A stretch of 64,000 nt of DNA from Terfezia claveryi (lineage: Eukaryota > Ascomycota > Pezizomycetes > Pezizales > Pezizaceae), in the NCBI GenBank assembly GCA_015179025.1, contig WHUX01000048.1, forward strand, positions 1 to 64,000. Direction: 5' to 3'. This document shows, piece by piece, positions 45,599 to 57,007 of this stretch. The notes below the pieces were generated by a model. It made no database searches. It had not been told where the DNA came from and worked only from the letters and a program-made list of their open reading frames with translations. A program made the translations under genes and the position numbers. The first letter of the stretch is position 1. Every line of letters begins with the position of its first letter.

Positions 45599-47792
45599 CT
45601 GCTCCAGGTCATTTATCTTTGTCTGCGTTTTCTTTGCCTACATCTATATCTGTTGATAAGTCTTGCCTGTTTGGCGAGCACTTCGTTGTACCTATAACTG
45701 TCAAGTTCAATGATAAAACAGTGGTTACATCAGCTCTCATAGATTGTGGTGCTTCAGAAATAGCATTCATTAACCAGACCTTCGTCAGTAAAAACTCTAT
45801 ACCAACCTCTAAGCTAAAGACCCCCCACCTCCTTGATGTTATTGACGGCCGCCCTATCTCTTCTGGGGCGATTACCGACCTCGCATGCCTGCCCAGCGCC
45901 ATGGGTGATCACTCGGAAGATCTCCCAATGTTCGTAACTAAGCTAAAGTATCCAATTGTCCTTGGGATCCCCTAGCTTAGGATGCACAATGTATCAGTCA
46001 GCTTCGGCTCTTACACCTTGCGATTCAACAGCCCTTATTGCAAAAAACACTATGGAAATCCAAAAACCACTATCACTGGGCTGTGCGCATTACCACCCCC
46101 AATAATCCACCCGACTTAGGTGGTAATCCCGCCTGCACACATCAATGCCACCATTCCCCCAGTTTCCTCGATATCCCCTGCCCTTGCAAAACCCCTGAAT
46201 ATTAACTTTATTGGAGCAGGGGCCTTCGCTCATCTCACCAGGAGGCATAAGCTCAAAGCGCATACCCTCTCAATTTATGAGATCAATCTAGAAATTAACA
46301 AGACCAGGTTCAAGGAGGAGTGGAAATCCTTGGTTCCGAATGAGTACCACGAGTTCATTGACCTGTTCTCAGAAAAAGCCGCAGAGAAGTTGGCACCTCA
46401 CCGACCATATGACCATACGATTCCACTGATAGAAGGTAAAACCCCTCCCTATGGGCCCCTCTATGGAATGTCCCGGGTAGAGCTGGAAGCCCTAAAAAAG
46501 TACTTGGAGGAAAACCTCAACAAGAGCTTCATTCGCCATAGGTCCTCCCCAGTGGGTGCCCCTGTACTGTTCGTGAAGAAGTCGGACAGCTCTCTTCGGT
46601 TGTGCGTTGATTATCGTGGCCTGAACGAGATAATGGTCAAGAACAAGTATCCCCTACCTTTGATCCAGGAAACATTAGCCAGGCTCTCCAAGGCAAAATG
46701 GTTCACTAAACTGGATTTGAGGGGAGCCTATAACCTGGTCCGAATAGCTGAAGGTGAAGAGTGGAAAACGGCCTTCCGCACCCGGTACAGGCACTTCGAG
46801 TACAATGTCATGCCTTTCGGCTTAACCAATGCTCCGGCCTCTTTCCAGCACTTTATTAATGATACCCTACGAGACTTTTTGGATGTGTTCTGTACAGCCT
46901 ACCTGGACGATATCCTGATCTATTCAGACACCCTGGCAGAGCACAAAATCTATGTCCGACAAGTGCTGGAAAAGCTGAAGCAAGCCGGATTATACCTCAA
47001 GCCCGAGAAATGCGAGTTTCATGTGCAGGAGGTCAAGTATCTGGGGTTGATTATCACTACCGAAGGTATCAGGATGGATCCCACTAAGGTTACCACTGTC
47101 CAGGAATAGCAAATCCCAGCAAATCTCAAGGATGTCCAAGCCTTCCTGAGGTTCGCTAACTTTTACCGGCGGTTCATTCTAGGGTATTCGAAGATCGTAG
47201 CCCCCTTTACCGCCCTGACCAAGAAAGACTGGTGCTTGGACTGGAATCCAGAAGCCCAATCTGCCTTCTAGAACCTCAAGGAAGCTTTCTGCTCAGTACC
47301 GATCCTGGCCCATTTCGATCCGGACAGCGAATGTATCGTGGAGACTGACACCTCCGACTATGTCTCCATGGGAATCTTGTCTCAGTATGTCAATGGGATC
47401 CTCCACCCAGTGGCATACATCTCAAAAAAGCACTCTCCGGCTGAGTGTAATTATGAAATCTATAATAAAGAGTTAATGGCCATTGTGTGAGCATACGAGG
47501 AGTGGAGGCCACACCTGGAGTCAGCCAAGGGGATTATCGAGGTGCTATCCGATCATAAGAATCTTGAGTACTTCACCACCACTAAGCTGCTGAACTGACG
47601 GCAGGCTAGGTGGTCGGAGTTCTTATCTCGATTCAACTTCAAGATCAAGTATCGGCCTGGAAAAGCTGGGGGTAAGCCGGATGCACTGACCAACAGATTA
47701 GGAGATCTCCCTAAAGGGGGGGATGAAAGGCTGAAGTACCAAAATCAGGTGGTACTGAAACCTGAAAATCTCGACCTGGTGGCCACTAGCCA

Positions 47793-48006
47793 TGCTGATG
47801 CTGATGCTGATGCTGATGCTGATGCTGATGCTGATGCTAATGCTGATGCTGATGCTGATGCTGATGCTGATACTGATGCTAATGCTGATGCTGATGCTGA
47901 TACTGATGCTAATGCTGATGCTGATGCTGATGCTGATGCTGATGCTGATGCTGATGCTGATGCTGATACTGATGCTGATGCTGATGCTGATGCTGATACT
48001 GATGCT
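47793..48006 (+). repeat. GCTGAT hexanucleotide array coding Ala-Asp repeat
   Basis: About 35 hexamers in pol frame between RNase H and integrase, coding alternating Ala and Asp with a few Asn or Thr. B2 has a shorter, more varied version with Glu (59163-59297). Being a multiple of three, expansion keeps the frame. Confidence 0.95.
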
Positions 48007-49016
48007 AAAGCTAAAGCGAACCCCAGAGCAGATCTCCTTCTGCGGTTACAATGGGCATATGCGGAGGATGACCTGGTTAAGGATATAATCGCTGCAGTGG
48101 AGTCTGGACAACGCCGTCACACCAAGATTTCTCTAGCCGAGTGCACCACTCAGGATGGCCTCCTATACTACCTAGATCGGCTCTATATACCTGAAAGAGA
48201 GCTGCGGATGCAGCTGATCAAGGAACACCATGATACCCTGGCTGCGGGTCATCCTGAGGTAGCTAAAACGTTAGAGCTGCTAGCTAGGCAATATACGTGG
48301 ATTGACCAACGGAAGGAGGTGGAGCGGTACATATGGAATTGCCATGTCTGCAAGCGTGCCAAACCCACCCGCCATGCTCTGTATGATACCCTGAAGCCCC
48401 TGGAAGTCCCAGAACAACCCTGGCAACACCTGACTATGGACTTCGTCACCGGATTGCCGGAAGACTCGGGATTCAACACCATCTTGATGGTAGTGGATCG
48501 GTTATTGAAAATGAGGCATGTGATACCCTGTCGAGACACCTGCTCGGCCCCCGAATTGGCATCCCTCTACCTGGATAATGTCTTCCATTACCATGGCCTC
48601 CCAGTGTCGATTGTCTTAGACCGTGGCCCTCAGTTCGTCGCCGACTTCTGGAAAACATTCTGTGAGCTGTTGGGTATTGAAGTACACCGGTCTACGGTAT
48701 ACCACTCTCAGACTGATGGCCAGTCAGAACGTATGAACGCCATCATTGAGCAATATCCATTAGGAAAAAAAATTTGGCATCCGGACCCTGCACCAAGCGT
48801 CCGGACGCGATTTTGCATCCTGTGCGTCCTGTGCATCCTGACGCCCTGGCGCATTGCATTACAATCCAGACGCAACTAGGGCCTGCGCTGCATTGCAATA
48901 CCTTCCCGATGCCATTGGGGCAACAATAGCTGTCTGGATGGTGGTTGACATAAGCTCAATGTCTGGATATTAGAGTTCATTCCCATTGTATCAACAACTC
49001 AATTGAGGTTGTTAAT

Positions 49017-50913
49017 GCTATAGGTACCACGTCTGGCGTTGCTAACTGATAGCACACAATCGCTCTCTTCTACAATGCACACCCGCTCACCAGTTGCATG
49101 TACGACGCTCTAACACCAGCCAGGTACGTAGCCTCTATTACAGCCATTGAATATGTATGCAGCAGAAATGTTATTGTATTTGCTAATAATTATATATACA
49201 GAAGTATTGAGTATAAGATATATATATAGAACATGCACTCGCTGCTTCAATTGCTCTAACACTCGCTCTAATACTCGCTCCAATACTCGCTCTCATACTC
49301 GCTCTAATACTCACTCTAATACTCGCTCTAATACTCGCTCCAATACTCGCTCTAATACTCGCTCTAATACTCGCTCCAATACTCACTCTAATGCTCGCCG
49401 TAATGTACTTGGATATAGAGCGAAGGGAAAATGCACGGGGAAGGGAGGTATATATACAGGAAAACCATAGTTGCCAAGGCCGACTGATAAGGCCGACAAT
49501 TTAGACTTTCCGAAGACAATGAGATAAGGGATAACAAGAGAAGTGGCAGGACAGTGATCAATGGCGCTCAGCCCCCTTTCGCCCGCGGGTGCCGTACTAT
49601 TCAATGCCTGGCCTGGTAATAGTCATATTGGGAAATCGTAGTCGTTGTATCAAGATATATGCGTAGTTCACGCTTTGTGATATATTTCGTAGGAATTCAT
49701 GTATTCGCAGGCATATATATATATATGTGAGAAACTCGTGCTTTTGGAGACATATATATATATGTGCGAGAAATCCATGCATTTGCGGGCATATATATAT
49801 ATATCTGCGAGAAAATCATGCTTTTGGGGACATATATATATATATGCAAGAAATTCGTGCATTCGCGAGCTTATATATATATGTGCGAGAAACTCGTTCT
49901 TTTGGAGACATATATATATATATGCGAGAAATCCATGCATTCGCGAGCTCAAATATATATATGCGAGAAATCCATGCATTCGCCGGCATATATATATATA
50001 TCTATGCGAGAAACTCGTGCTTTTGGAGACATATAGAGAAATGCATGCATTTGCGGGCATATATATATATATATGTGCGAGAAACTCGTGCTTTTAGAGA
50101 CTTATATATATATAAGCCTGCGAATGCATGGATTTCTCACACATATATATATATGTCTCCAAAAGCATGAGTTTCTCGCATATATATATATATGCCCGCG
50201 AATACATGAATTCCTACGAAACATATCACAAAGCGTGAACTACGCACATATCTCAATACAATGACTACGATTTCCCAATATGACTATTACCAGGCCAAGC
50301 ATTGAATAGTACGGCACCTGCGGGCGAAAGGGGGCTAAGCGCCATTGATCACTGTCCTGCCACTTCTCTTGTTATCTCTTATCTCATTGTCTTCAGAAAG
50401 TCTAAATTGTCGGCCTTACCAGTCGGCCTTGGCAACTATGGTTTTCCTGTATATATACCTCCCTTCCCTGCGTATTTTCTCTTCGCTCTATATCCCAGCA
50501 CATTATGGCGAGCATTAGAGTGAGTATTGGAGCGAGTATTAGAGAGAGTATTAGAGCGAGTATTAGAGCAAGTATTAGAGCGAGTATTGGAGTGAGTATT
50601 AGAGCGAGTATTAGAGCGAGTATTGGAGCGAGTATCAGAGCGAGTATTGGAGCGAGTATTAGAGCGAGTGTTAGAGCAATTGAAGCAGCGAGTGCATGTT
50701 CTATATATATATCTTATACTCAATACTTCTGTGTATATAATTATTAGCAAATACAATGACATTTCTACTGCGTGCATATTCAATGGCTGTAATAGTGGCT
50801 ACGTACCTGGCTGGTGTTAGAGCGTCGTACATGCAACTGGTGAGCGGGTGTGCATTGTAGAAGAGAGCGATTGTGTGCTATCCGTCAGCAACGCCAGATG
50901 TGGTACCTATAGC
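49017..50913. repeat. Long inverted repeat (hairpin) of about 1.9 kb
   Basis: Left arm features reappear inverted on the right: the 12-bp ACTCGCTCTAAT array (about 49256-49402) as ATTAGAGCGAGT (about 50506-50674), GAACATGCACTCGCTG, and CGTAGTTCACGCTTTGTGAT (near 49660) as its complement near 50235. Transcription would give a long double-stranded RNA hairpin. Confidence 0.85.
49720..50200. repeat. About 39-bp units with (AT)n at the hairpin centre
   Basis: Roughly ten units alternate two cores, GAGAAACTCGTGCTTTTGG and GAGAAATCCATGCATTCGCG, each followed by AGACATATATAT or GGCATATATAT. The orientation switches at about 50115. Open frames with repeated Tyr-Ile are repeat artefacts. Confidence 0.88.
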
Positions 50914-52006
50914 GTTGGGGACGAGCAGCCCATTCCATGTTGCGTCTAGGAAGCAGGGGCATCTGCAAAGCACGTGTTTTGCGTACCAAGTGCAGAAGCA
51001 CCGTCCGAGTGCGTCCGGACGCTCGCACGCCGCACGTTTGGCATCCTGATCTTGAGTTTGTCTCCCATGCGTCCTGTGCGTCCCATGTGTCCGGACGCAC
51101 AGGACACAAATAATATTTTCGGTGATATCTGAGGGTGTACATCAATTACCAGCAGAATAACTGGGTTTTATTGCTGGCCACCTGCGAATTCTACGCCAAC
51201 AACTACTTCTCTGAGACCCTGAAGACCTCCCCATTCCTGGCCAATTATGGCTGGCACCCTCGGTTCGTAGACTCCCTGGCACCTTTGCACAAGGCCAGGG
51301 AGAATGCCCTAGCTAAGGAGTTCGCTACGCAGATTTCTGAACTTTACTCTACCCTGAAAGCCGAGCTGGGATATGTGCAAGCCAGGCAAGCTGAATATGC
51401 CAATAGATCACGGTTGCCAGCCCCCAAGTATCAGCCAGGAGATAAGGTGTGGCTCTCCAGCCGGCACTTCCGGACGGAACGGCCATCTCGCAAGCTCGAC
51501 TACAAGTTCCTGGGTCCATTTGAGGTGTTGGCTGCTATGGGCACTCATGCCTATCGATTGAGGTTCCCCAAGGATATCAAACGCCACCTGGTTGTACACA
51601 TGTTGGAAATTGAGCCAGCGGCTGACGATCCCCTCTTAGGGCAGAAACACCCCCCTCCCCCTCCTGTGGTGATCGAAGGTAAAGAGAAGTAGGAGGTCGA
51701 AGAGGTATTGGACTCAAGGAAGAGGTACGGTCATCTGCAATACAAAGTCAAGTGGTTAGGGGACGAGGAGACTACCTGGCAACCTGGGGAAGACTTGGAA
51801 AATGCATAGGACTTGGTCACCCTGTTCCACCAACGATACCTGAGTTTGCCTCGCCCAGTTGAATGATGTTAGACCTTTTACATTCTTGTTGTTGTTTGGA
51901 GTTGGGGTTCTTGTTTCTCCCCTTGTTGTTGTTTTCTCTATTGATTTTGCCGGTTATCGTACCCAGGCCTCCTAGTCGCTGGAGCTCCAGCCTAAAGGGG
52001 GGATAG

Positions 52007-52570
52007 TGTAACAACCGTGTGTTCAGTTGTCATCACCTGTGATCGTAGGTGACGGGTTATTGCCATTGTTGTCTTTGTCATCACCTATGATCGCAGGTGA
52101 TAGGTTATTGTTATCATTACCTTGCTTGGCTTCCGAGATAGGGAAGCTTATTTCCCCCATTGCCCTGGCCGGGTTATGTATATATAGAGCCTGTCCCTCG
52201 TACTGTCGTTGGATCCCCATCCAACGTCTTGTATACCCAATATAGGATTTTGCTTCTCCCAGCGCTTGTGCACCTCCCTTGTGCACCTCCTTGTCTTGTG
52301 AAACAGCTCTGTAGCAACAGCTGTCTCCTTCCGACACACGCGGCAACCACTTCCGCATGTCTCTGGCCTCTTGCCTTTGTCCCCCGTCCCAGTCTTCCCC
52401 AGTCACATAAGTAGCGTTCCTACGTGTGTGTGTTACCCTAGCCCTGCCCTGACCTTGCCCCTAGCCTTTCCCCTGATCACACACATAGCGCTCCTATGTG
52501 TGTCTCACCTTATTCCTGTCCTCGCCCTGGCGTACCCCTTGGTCACCTTGTCCCTTGAGCCCACGTTATA
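52007..52570 (+). repeat. 3' LTR of B1
   Basis: 564 bp, preceded by the polypurine tract CCTAAAGGGGGGATAG. It ends TTATA in place of TTACA, a C-to-T change at the LTR end. Followed by the ATATC duplication. Confidence 0.9.
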
Positions 52571-55305
52571 ATATCTAGTATTTTGGCTTTCTGAGCAATA
52601 TTCTAAGTTCTAAATTCGAAGACCAATTCTAAGTTCAACTCGCACCCGTATATGTAGTTAGGCCTGAGTTATGTGATCTTGCCTTTACTTCTCTAATAAC
52701 CTTCCAAATACCTATATTCCGACAACATTGCCTAGATTACTGGCTCACCCCTAACAATTACTATGAGTTCTTTATTATAAATTTCATAGTTGTATTCTAC
52801 TAGTAAGTACTTTTTAGAGAAGTATGCAACTAGGTGTAGTATATTGTTATCATTATATTGAGAAAGAATACTAGCAGAAATATAGTCTAAAGTATCAGTT
52901 TCTAGTATAATTTCTCAATCTGAATTAAAGTATTGCCATATGGGTACTAAGATAAGGGCTATCTTTAGTTGTTGAAATACTTTTTTATATTCTTTATTCT
53001 AGTTCTATATAATATCTTTCTTAGTTAGCCTAATAATAAGATTAATAACTTTAAAGAAGTCTTTGATGAAGTGATAATAGAAATTAGTGAATTCAATAAA
53101 TATATAAGTATTATATAGATTTATTGGGGATTTTTAATCTATAATTGCTTTAACTTTTCTTGGATACATCTAAATACCTTCTATTAAGATAATTATACCT
53201 AAGTAATAGACTCATATTTTATAAAATTTGTACTTTTCTGGCTGTAAATATAAGCTAGCTTTTTGGAGTATATCAAAAACTTTAGTAATATATATACAGT
53301 ATTCTTTAAATATATTACTATAGATTAATATATCATTGAGGTAGGTATTACAGAAATTGTCTAGAAAAGGATAAAGGATATTATTAATAAAGTATTGGAA
53401 GCTAGTAGAAGTATTAGTTAAGTCAAAAGGTATAACTAAAAACTTATATAGGCTATATTGTATTCTAAATATAGTTTTCTATTCCTCTTTTATAGCAATT
53501 CAAAGTAAATTATAGGTAGTTCAAATATTAAGAGTAGTATAATATTTAGCTTTTAATAGTTAGTAAAAAGTTTCTTGAATAAGAAGTAATAGATATTGAT
53601 TTTTGATAGTGCTTTCATTTAGTTCTCAATAATTAATATATAAATATAAGGATTCATCCTTTTTCTTTACAAATAGAATTAGTAATCTATTCAGATATAA
53701 AGATGCTTAAATAAAACCTTTTAATAAAGTTTCTTGTAGCTATGTTTTTAGAGCCTATAGTTTGAATTTAGATAGAGGGTAGAGAGGTTTAAATAGAGGG
53801 TTAAATTCTTCCTTAAGTGGGATCTTATGATCATAGAGTCAGTAAGAAGAATGAATTTCAGCTACTGCTTTTTAGAAAAGTTTGAAGTATTGATAATACT
53901 TAGATAGTACAAGTCTCTTAATTTTTTCTTCTTTAGTTATTAGTTGTTCCTCAAATTACTTTAATATTATATTTAGTTCATAAATAGTAAATTAAGATAC
54001 AGTTTGTACATGCTTTCCTTTCTTAACTAGATAGCTGAAGATAGATTCTATAATAAGAGTGATTTAAGGTTTTTCTAGAATTGGTATAGAAATACTATTG
54101 ATTGTTGCTAGTTTCTCATAGTAATAGTAAAGGCTAAAATATTAACATTATAATATCAAAGTCATAAAAGACTAAGAATAATTAGATAATATCCTAATAT
54201 AGTAATAAATAATAGAAGTCCTTCTTAGTATCCTGCAATCATAAGTCTGAGTTATATTATATATATTATTATACTAGACTCAATTAGTTATCCATCTATA
54301 ACTTCTAAAACTTAAAGTTATTTAAGCTTATATAATAGTAGTTGGTAATAGCATACAAATTCTTTATCTATAAATATATAACTAGTTACTCTACAGTTAA
54401 TAACTTGAATATAAGAAAGGATTTTAGAACTATTATCATTTAATTTGCAAGTAACTATAAGGTAATTCTTATCTAATAACTCTTCTTCCAAAGACTGTAA
54501 AGATGAACTAGAATCATATAGGGAAATTGAAGACTTAGCTTACTTCAAATCAGTACTATCTTACTAAAATAAGGCTATTCTTTTAACTCTAATTTAGTAG
54601 TTATAGATAGTTCAATTGTAGTTATTGTTTCAACTACTTGTAAGAAACATTGTTAAGTTTGTAGACAAGTTCTAATATTATATCCTAAGCCTCCATAATA
54701 GTAATATCTTCCTTCTGCTATTCTTTTTATATATTCTTCTTAAGATATCTTTTTCTTTCTTGCTGATAGATCTATTAGTCTTGTATGAGTACTAGTAGCT
54801 AAAGAAGAAGTAGAGGTGTTTTGAGGAAGAGTAGAGATAGTAGTATATGGTATGGTATATGAAGAAGTTGAAGGTAGTAATTAATTACCTATTTGGATTT
54901 ATAAGGCTCATTAATAAGTATCAAGTCATTAATAGACAGCTATGTATTTATTAAAATCTTATGGTTTAGGGTGTACTACTAGTAGATCTTATTGAAAATA
55001 ATATAAAAGTTCTTGTTTTAATAATACAAGTTTGGTAGAATTGTTCTATATAGTTTTAGCTATATAATATTAGAATTCAGTAAAGTATAAAGCAAAATCT
55101 CAAGTTCCTTAGATTATTATTTGTAATATGAATTCTGTATTAGCAATATAGTTAGAATTGCTAAATGTATTTTTAAGTACAGTAATAAGTCTAATAAGAT
55201 TAGGGAAGTTAACTTTATTATTTTGAATATAGGGTATAACTTAATTAAAAGCTTTATTGGAGAGAAAGTTAATAGCTAAGTATAATTTAGCTTGTTTATC
55301 AGTAT
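52571..55305 (-). pseudogene. AT-rich gypsy relic D, pol and gag parts
   Basis: No long frame, but minus-strand text is clearly Ty3/gypsy. RNase H reads [18 protein letters not shown] and [20 protein letters not shown] (about 52925-52770). RT reads FVKKKDESLYLY near 53680 and TYLNDILIYSNIFKEY (about 53355-53290), where the catalytic YLDD has become YLND. A broken zinc knuckle (CYYYGGLGYNIRTC) lies near 54690. Base composition is strongly biased to A and T compared with B1 and B2, as after heavy RIP. Orientation is opposite to B1 and B2. It continues at 61437 on the other side of B2. Confidence 0.85.
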
Positions 55306-55806
55306 TGTCACAACTGTCCTTTCCTAGCCAGGTTTGAGAGTCGGACGGAATTCCGTCTGACTCTCGTTATTGTTGATTGATATCGTTGTTATCTTTGTTC
55401 CCGAGATAAGGAGTCTCGAGAACCTTATTCCTTCCGGTGGCCTTGGCCAGGAAGGAAGCCTGTATATATAGCTTGCTCTCTCCGCCCTCTCGTTGGATCC
55501 CCATCCAACGTCTTGTATACCTAATACAGGACCTTGTCTCTCCGCGAAGGTGTACCTCCCTTGTACACCTCCTCGTCTTGCCTTGTCCCGTGAATAACTC
55601 TGCAGCACAGCTGCCCCCCCTCCGACACACGCAGCAACTGCCTCCGCGTGTCTCGTGCTCCTTGCCCTCTGCCCCTCTTGCCTCTTGCCCTTGCCCCTAG
55701 CCTTTCCCCTGATCACACACGTAGCGTTCCTACATGTGTGTTACCTCGTTCCTGTCCTCGCCCCGGCATACCCCTTGGTCGCCTTGTCCCCGGAGCCCTC
55801 ATTACA
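55306..55806 (+). repeat. 5' LTR of B2
   Basis: 501 bp, TGTCACAAC...ATTACA. The start holds a hairpin, GAGAGTCGGAC and GTCTGACTCTC around GAATTC (about 55349-55378), unlike the CACCTGCGATC palindromes of B1 and B3; the downstream half matches the B1 LTR. Confidence 0.92.
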
Positions 55807-55836
55807 CTACGTTAGATTTTTAGACCAACCGGTATG

Positions 55837-56973
55837 ATGTCCGCGAACATTCCACTAGTACCCACCTATAGATTCGCAGCCTGGAGGGCGACTCCGATCC
55901 TATCAGACCTGACAGAACTGTCAGCATACTGACGAACTGTGATCAAGATATTCACAGATACTTATGCCATCGGCGAACAACAAGGAGCAGACCTTCAGAA
56001 AGCCGAAAGGCGAATCCGAGAAGCTGAAGATGAAATAACCCTCCTCCGAGAAGATGCAGCAGAGGACAGGATAACCATCCGGAGACTGACTCGTGCTTTA
56101 GACCTAACCGATGGTCCAAAAAACTAGAAAACACAAGACCTACCCACCCCGCCCAAGTTTAATGGTGACCGGGGCCGGCTACGAGCATGGAAAAACTCTG
56201 TGCAGATAAAACTCTCTGGGGAATCGGCGAAGTTCCCCACCGTCCACCACCAGCTCTCATACGTCTATGGCCAACTGGAGGGTAAGGCCATGGACCAGGT
56301 ACAGCCCTTCGTCAAGGCCACGGGGATTGATCTGGTAGATATCCCAGCACTAATGGCAATCTTGGACCGAGCCTTCGGAGACCCGGATCCTAAAGGAACC
56401 GCCAGCAGGGCCCTTCGAGACCTCAAGCAAAAACATAACGAACTGTCAGCCTATATCGCTGAGTTCTCCAGGCTAGCAGCAGAGCTCAATTGGAATGATG
56501 AAGCCAAGCTCGATCAGTTCAAAGACGGGCTTACCTTCGAGCTGAAAAAGGCTCTGGTTTACTGCCCACCGACCTAGACCCTGGAGGGACTTATTGAACA
56601 AGCTAGCTGGGTGGAACAGCAGACAGCGGCACTCAGAGCCCCCCAAAAGACACTCCCGACCTCGACTCCCCGTACACCATTTCTGACAGCACGCACCCAA
56701 CAACAACAACCCACACCAGTCAACAAGCCTACACACCCCTCCCTGGTAGCGGGTGGGGCTGCCCCCATGGACCTGTCAGCAGGTAGACCTCGTCTTACCT
56801 AGGAGGAAAGGGACCGTCGCCGCACTCAGGGTTTGTGCATTGCATGCGGAAAGGGGGACCATTTTATCGCGGCATGTCCCCTCCGCAAAAACCGCTCGAT
56901 GGCCGCCCACGCCATCTCCGAATCCAGGGTTGAAGAAGTGGATGAGTCGGGAAAAGCCCTGTCCCTTGCATAG
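55837..56973 (+). pseudogene. B2 gag
   Basis: Frame from ATG 55837 (MSANIPLVPTYRFAAW) to TAG 56971-56973. Helical N-terminal part, then TAG at 56125-56127, then capsid (TPPKFNGDRGRLRAWKNSVQ, ILDRAFGDPDPKGTASRAL) and zinc knuckle CIACGKGDHFIAAC. Other stops: TGA after LSAY (B3 has CGA there), TAG at 56575-56577 and TAG at 56800-56802 (CAG in B3). All fit single transitions. Gag packages the element RNA into particles; this copy would make only fragments. Confidence 0.85.
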
Positions 56974-56993
56974 TCACTGACACTAGCAAGGAC
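56949..56993 (+). promoter_or_regulatory. Frameshift signal of B2, with one base lost
   Basis: Same GGGAAAA heptamer in phase and same 5' stem GTCCCTTGC (56961-56969), but the 3' arm reads GCAAGGAC with one G missing relative to B1. The deletion damages the stem and moves the downstream pol frame, which explains why pol here is not in the -1 frame of gag. Confidence 0.65.
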
Positions 56994-57007
56994 CTATCCT
57001 GGGTCAT

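Larger units (their letters stand above)
48758..51124. mobile_element. Palindromic element inserted in B1 integrase
   Basis: 2367 bp bounded by the 5-bp duplication ATATC (48753-48757 and 51125-51129); skipping the insert and one copy joins CAA TAT CTG in frame. The inner part (49017-50913) is a giant inverted repeat about an axis near 49965: GCTATAGGTACCAC at the left returns as GTGGTACCTATAGC at the right, with arms of roughly 0.8-0.9 kb. The outer parts share the palindrome GCGTCCGGACGC (48797-48808, 51011-51022) and TTTGGCATCC. Outer ends CATTAGGAAAA and, inverted, CACCGAAAA are loosely similar. No transposase frame is seen, so it is non-autonomous; the class is unknown. Confidence 0.8.
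45547..51866 (+). pseudogene. B1 pol: protease, RT, RNase H, integrase, chromodomain
   Basis: One frame through 48757, then from 51130 after skipping the nested element. Protease ALIDCGASEIAF (Asp-Cys-Gly), RT 46300-47100 with [35 protein letters not shown] and [12 protein letters not shown], RNase H ([10 protein letters not shown]), an expanded Ala-Asp repeat, integrase finger (HHDTLAAGHPEVAKTL, CHVCKRAK), core (MDFVTGLPED, LDRGPQF, HSQTDGQSERMN), GPF module and chromodomain. Eight in-frame stops: TAG at 45973, 46117, 47107, 47269, 51690, 51807 and TGA at 47488, 47596. Each fits a C-to-T or G-to-A change from the sense codon seen in, or inferred from, B2 (W, Q, W, Q, W, Q, R, R). No indel was found apart from the insertion. 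Confidence 0.9.
43820..52570 (+). mobile_element. Ty3/gypsy chromovirus B1, full length, with nested insertion
   Basis: LTRs at 43820-44382 and 52007-52570 are bounded by the perfect 5-bp duplication ATATC (43815-43819 and 52571-52575). Between them are gag, protease, RT, RNase H, an Ala-Asp linker, integrase and chromodomain on the plus strand. Without the 2367-bp palindromic insertion (48758-51124) and its duplication the element would be about 6.4 kb. Coding parts are in one frame each with stop codons but no indels seen. Inserted in the edge of relic D. Confidence 0.93.

Noticed and set aside
47792..48088. Open frame of Met-Leu repeats next to the Ala-Asp array
   Set aside because: Alternate frame of the GCTGAT hexamer; the pol frame is the Ala-Asp one.
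49668..50264. Open frames with repeated Tyr-Ile-Cys text, looking like a membrane protein
   Set aside because: Products of (AT)n and 39-bp units at the hairpin centre, present on both strands by symmetry.
56121..56130. Slippery heptamer AAAAAAC just before TAG in B2 gag as a second frameshift site
   Set aside because: The sequence after it continues in the same frame as gag, and the -1 frame stops soon after, so a frameshift here would not give a longer protein.
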